A stretch of 64,000 bases of DNA from Pomphorhynchus laevis (lineage: Eukaryota; Acanthocephala; Palaeacanthocephala; Echinorhynchida; Pomphorhynchidae), in the NCBI GenBank assembly GCA_012934845.2, contig WNNJ02003482.1:124001-188000 (forward strand). The letters are read 5' to 3'. Made by a program: the position numbers and the translations under genes. Below the pieces are notes generated by a model. The model was not told the origin of the DNA and did no database searches. It was given only the letters and a program-made list of their open reading frames with translations. Positions within the stretch are counted from its first letter, which is position 1; every line of letters starts with the position of its first letter. This document shows positions 60,615 to 64,000 of the stretch, piece after piece.

Positions 60615-61266
60615 ATAACCCTCGCGGCAACGGCCAAGCTGAGCGCTTTGTCGGAATTGTGTGGAAGACTATTCTACTCGCTCTTAAAACAATCAAGAAA
60701 CCAACGAGTGAATGGGAACTCGTATTGCCACGAGTCCTTTCGTCTTTGCGTTCCTTATTATGCACATCGACTGGTGAGATACCTCACCAACGCCTGTTCT
60801 CATTCAAGCGAAATTCAAAAATCTGTTACAACGTCCCCGTCTGGTTGGTTAACGGTGAAAATGTTCTTCTTCGACAAAACCAAACGCCAAATCGTACCCG
60901 GCATTCTCACAAGTCGAAATCGTTTATTCAAATCGACACTATGCCACAGTTCGAAAACTAAGTGTAGAAGAAGTGAACGTGTCAACGAGACGATTGGCAA
61001 GGTACCCAACGAATGAACATGACCCTGAAAACAACTTCATACCTTAGCAACATCGATAATTTCAAGACCTGCCACAGCAAAGTCCCGACTTGAACAGTCC
61101 GAGGAAATTGAATCAGCATGATACCGATACGATGCAAGAACAGGAAACTAGCGATGTTCAAGTATAGATCATTCCCGTTCAAAAGGAAAACACATATATC
61201 TTGAGACGAGGAAGTCGAGCGAGATAACCACCTAGATACCTCAATGAATACGTCACGGAGGAAGAA

Positions 61267-61376
61267 TGTCATAATCATTCCTTTAGTTAAACTATTTGTT
61301 AAACTATTTACATATTATAATATTTACATATTGTAGATTAATTCGAATAAAACATATAGTGTTCGATCTCTTCAAT
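61267..61376 (+). repeat. Right LTR of the Gypsy element
   Basis: Follows the polypurine run and is immediately followed by repeat R'. Confidence 0.85.
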
Positions 61377-61785
61377 ATCTAAGCAAATACTCATTCGCGA
61401 ATTAAAGTATTCTATCAGTTATATTTTATATAATTCAGGTTATAATTTACATTTATATCTTAATCATAGTGGTCAATATTTAAAGCTAATTTTGCTGCAA
61501 TTCAATGCAAATCAGAAATATAGATGAGTTAATTATTTTCCAGTCATTGTAAAATACTGTAGCTTATATAATGTAGTTTGAATTGCGTATTTATAATTAA
61601 TAAAGAATGATTAAACTAAACTAGACGCCATTTAAAAAGAAGTATTTGTAATGTATTATTATATACAAGGTGTTAGCTGAGACGCTGTTTTGCGTGATAA
61701 AAAACAAAATTTATAAATTAATATAGGGTAATCAGTAAATTGTCCGCACCAAGATCATTTGAACAAGCAGGATTCAAGATATTCG
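61375..61785 (+). repeat. Direct repeat R (right copy)
   Basis: Partner of 56312-56721. Begins at the very end of the right LTR with no intervening bases. Confidence 0.9.
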
Positions 61786-61859
61786 TGTAAATGCGAGTGT
61801 CGATTATCCATTAATGCTAGGTGAAGTGCTTCATCAAAGAAGCAGGGACGACTTCTCAG

Positions 61860-62105
61860 GCAGCACATTACACAAGTTGATTTACAAGTTGGTTTACACT
61901 GGGTGCTCTATTTTAAAATAACCGATCCTTTTGAATAGCTTGCCTGCAAGTCTAAACTTGACCACTTTTGTTTTGGCCACATTCATTTTAAGAAGATTTT
62001 TCTTGCAGGATGATGATAATTCGATGTTGAACATTCTTGAGCTTTATCGATTGATGCCGTAATAATAATCAAACCATCGGCGAATAATAGTTTTCGCAGA
62101 TGAAA
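61860..62105 (-). pseudogene. Old LINE RT fragment
   Basis: Minus-strand LRKLLFADGLIIITASIDKA (a YADD-type box with G for the second D), then LKMNVAKTKVVKFRLAGKLF (the NxxKTKxxxF motif). Truncated at both ends. Possibly the same old family as 12050-13870. Confidence 0.7.
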
Positions 62106-62116
62106 ATTTTTTACTC

Positions 62117-62525
62117 CTTTCTCACTAGATATAAAATTTATTATACCGAACTGTTGTATTTCCTATTTGGAAATATTCGGCCAAATATTTCAAAATCAAA
62201 TATATTGATTTTTAAAGCAATCAATATCATGGTACCATCGGATTTTAAAAATAATAATTAATCATATGCCAATGCTTGTAAACATCGAATAAAAGTTTAG
62301 TCCATAAACTCTAACGTTTAAAAAATGTTGTACAGGTTTATTAGATGGATCCAGCAAAATGTATTACACCAAGTTATTTTTATAAAATAAACTAATTAGC
62401 GACTTGCGGTCATTTAATGTAATCATTGTTCGCCTTAAAATTAATACGGTGGATAAATGCTAACAATAACTACCTATAAATCGTAACGATACAATAGCAA
62501 AAATTAGTAGTCAAGTTAAACAATA
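62117..62525 (+). repeat. Direct repeat S (right copy)
   Basis: Partner of 54151-54559, same orientation. Confidence 0.9.
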
Positions 62526-62715
62526 TTATTACAAACAAGGCGTTAGTTGGGAAGCTGTTTTGCCTGATCAATGGTGGCGGACTAGTGAAGCAAATAAGAT
62601 ACTAAGCATTGGAGGCGGCAGTCTGAGAAACGTATTTTTGGTCTATTACAATGTCATAGTTGCTTTTATTCTTGCAAGCGCACTATTCAATCTGTCTTAA
62701 GAGAGCGATGAATTA

Positions 62716-63420
62716 TTACGCCCTAGTCCTTATAATGTTCACTTCATTTAATAACGCCCTACCAATGCAATACTGGAACGACGAAATAGTGTTCCCTATT
62801 CTCAACGAAACGCATTTATTAATGTTTAACATGAGTCCAATGGCTTCATAACATTCAGTAAAGCAGTACAGGTCGTCCTGTAGCGACTGACAATCAGTCG
62901 GAGTACAAACAACAGTCCAGATTTTTAAATCATCAGCATATGCTAAAACAGGGTTCTTTAAACACAAGAGCAGGTCATTAAGGAATACGGAAAAAATTAG
63001 TGGGTCTATAACAGATACTTGAGATACACCGTAAAGCACCCTAGAGCTCTTTGAAAGAACACCACCAACTCTTACTTGGAATGACCCCAAATATAATAAA
63101 CTCTTAATCCACTAAATGGCCTGAAAATGGAAACCATAGTGAGCAAGCAAAGAGACGATACCGTCATGAGAGACACGGTCAAAGGCCTTAGAAAAGTTCA
63201 AAAAGACAGTGTCGATAACATAGCCAGAACTCAAGGCTTCCGTCCATCTTTCACGAGCTGTAGTTGATTTAGTTAAACAATAACCGGTCGCCATAAATCA
63301 GTGTTATGAGTCCGAGAGAATACTGTTCTTAAGATGAAGTCGAAGCTGCTTCGTGACTAGTTTTTCGAGAAGTTTGAAAACCATGCAAGGCTATTGTGCG
63401 AATTTCCTACGAGCTAAAAG
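62716..63420 (-). pseudogene. CR1-like LINE RT fragment (second CR1 family)
   Basis: 63294-63112: IDTVFLNFSKAFDRVSHDGI (motif A). 63090-62716: SQVSVIDPLIFSVFLNDLLL (motif B, PQGSVLGP degraded) and PVLAYADDLKIW (motif C), then LMLNINKCVSLRIGN. Same fold and order as the 52 kb element but clearly diverged from it. No 3' end is present. Confidence 0.82.
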
Positions 63421-64000
63421 GGGGATACTTATTGCTGAATGCTTCTTTTATCTTAATATAAATATATTTAACATATTGATGATTCTTGTGGTTACTTAGC
63501 TATCATTTCAATGACTTCAATAATGCCTGAATTTTATACGGCCTTACCTTTATCCTTAAAACTTTAAGCTAATTGGTGCATGTAAATGGCTTTTTTAAAA
63601 AATTTGGAGTAGTTTATTGTAAATGCTGCTATACTTCTCTAGCCTACTCTCCTTCTCGAGCTTACCTACTCGATCAGTAAACGCCATCACTTGAACTACT
63701 GCAGAGCTTCGCGTTATCAACGACCTTAGTTTTCATAACACAAAATACCTTGAGAGTACAGCTTTAATCAATTTGATCAGGTACACTCACAAGCCCCTAC
63801 GGTTTTAAACAAATCGGCAGCAACCAAATTCAAAGGGTTGATGTATATTGTTTCGCGTCTCCTTACTCTGATATAACCTTTGCTAAATAGCATTAAAACT
63901 TCAATCATCCAATGTCTGTTGGTGCAAATGTTTAGGTGAAGTATGTGACAAATCACTTCACGTCTTCAACTATTCAAGAATCAAGTCCTTATCGATAATC
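63421..64000. other. No recognised feature
   Basis: Non-repetitive, somewhat less AT-rich than average. A minus-strand stretch near 63800-63920 is open (VLMLFSKGYIRVRRRETIYI) but I recognise no family and no splice partners; it may be the edge of a gene or element continuing beyond the window. Confidence 0.35.

Larger units (their letters stand above)
56734..61376 (+). mobile_element. Gypsy (Ty3-type) LTR retrotransposon, broken and carrying a LINE insertion
   Basis: Short ~110-bp LTRs (56734-56843 and 61267-61376) begin TGTCATAATCATTCC. A purine run (ggaggaagaa, 61257-61266) abuts the right LTR. Parts in order: gag with a zinc knuckle (56866-57770), protease with DTGSSD (about 57740), reverse transcriptase with YMDD (about 58565), RNase H (VETDASYSSIGAVLSQ, about 58990) and integrase, interrupted by a CR1-like LINE (59836-60614) and resuming to about 60960. 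It carries a handful of breaks besides the insertion. The LTRs differ at only a few positions, suggesting a fairly young fossil. Confidence 0.88.

Overview
The window is AT-rich, intron-rich nuclear DNA from an invertebrate animal. Evidence for this is one spliced host gene with GT-AG introns plus five classes of eukaryotic mobile element: a jockey-like LINE family, CR1-like LINEs, a Penelope-like element, a Gypsy LTR element and hAT-like termini. I cannot name the phylum from sequence alone. There are no bacterial operons, and I recognised no tRNA, rRNA or CRISPR.

Host gene. A complete DEAD-box RNA helicase of the DDX31/Dbp7 family (60S ribosome assembly) lies on the minus strand from 34120 (ATG) to 11392 (stop). 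I placed 14 coding exons by GT-AG borders, phase and helicase motifs. They sum to 1770 nt (589 codons plus stop) with every junction in phase. Three introns are only 49-57 bp. The other ten run from 0.5 to 3.3 kb, and most of the large ones carry mobile-element debris: a decayed LINE, hAT-like ends, Penelope-like fragments, a near-identical split duplication around exon 4, and dispersed hairpin repeats. Two more minus-strand exon candidates lie downstream (9041-9149 and 8724-8907).

Layout. 1-560: AT-rich DNA with a perfect palindrome. 571-4326: LINE-A copy A1 between 96-bp direct repeats. 4334-9300: mostly non-coding, with a dispersed hairpin repeat. 9318-10400: ~370-bp tandem repeat array. 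11392-34120: the DDX31-like gene. 34380-34433: perfect hairpin upstream of it. 35915-38265: two 3' pieces of LINE-A fused in inverted orientation. 38474-46080: two long LINE-A copies (A2 minus, A3 plus) facing each other 5' to 5'. 47230-49130: Penelope-like element. 49180-51460: a 13-bp minisatellite. 51713-51893: LINE-A scrap. 52085-54010: CR1-like LINE. 54151-62525: nested direct repeats around a Gypsy element (56734-61376), which itself carries a CR1 insertion. 61860-63420: further LINE debris.

Most unusual points. The LINE-A copies are patchworks: A2 and A3 share the same ORF2 stop and the same YDDD catalytic box yet have very different ORF1 and 3' UTR. The Penelope-like element ends in a structured module found four times in the window. 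A helicase exon sits between near-identical repeats. The Gypsy element has symmetric pairs of ~410-bp direct repeats on both flanks.
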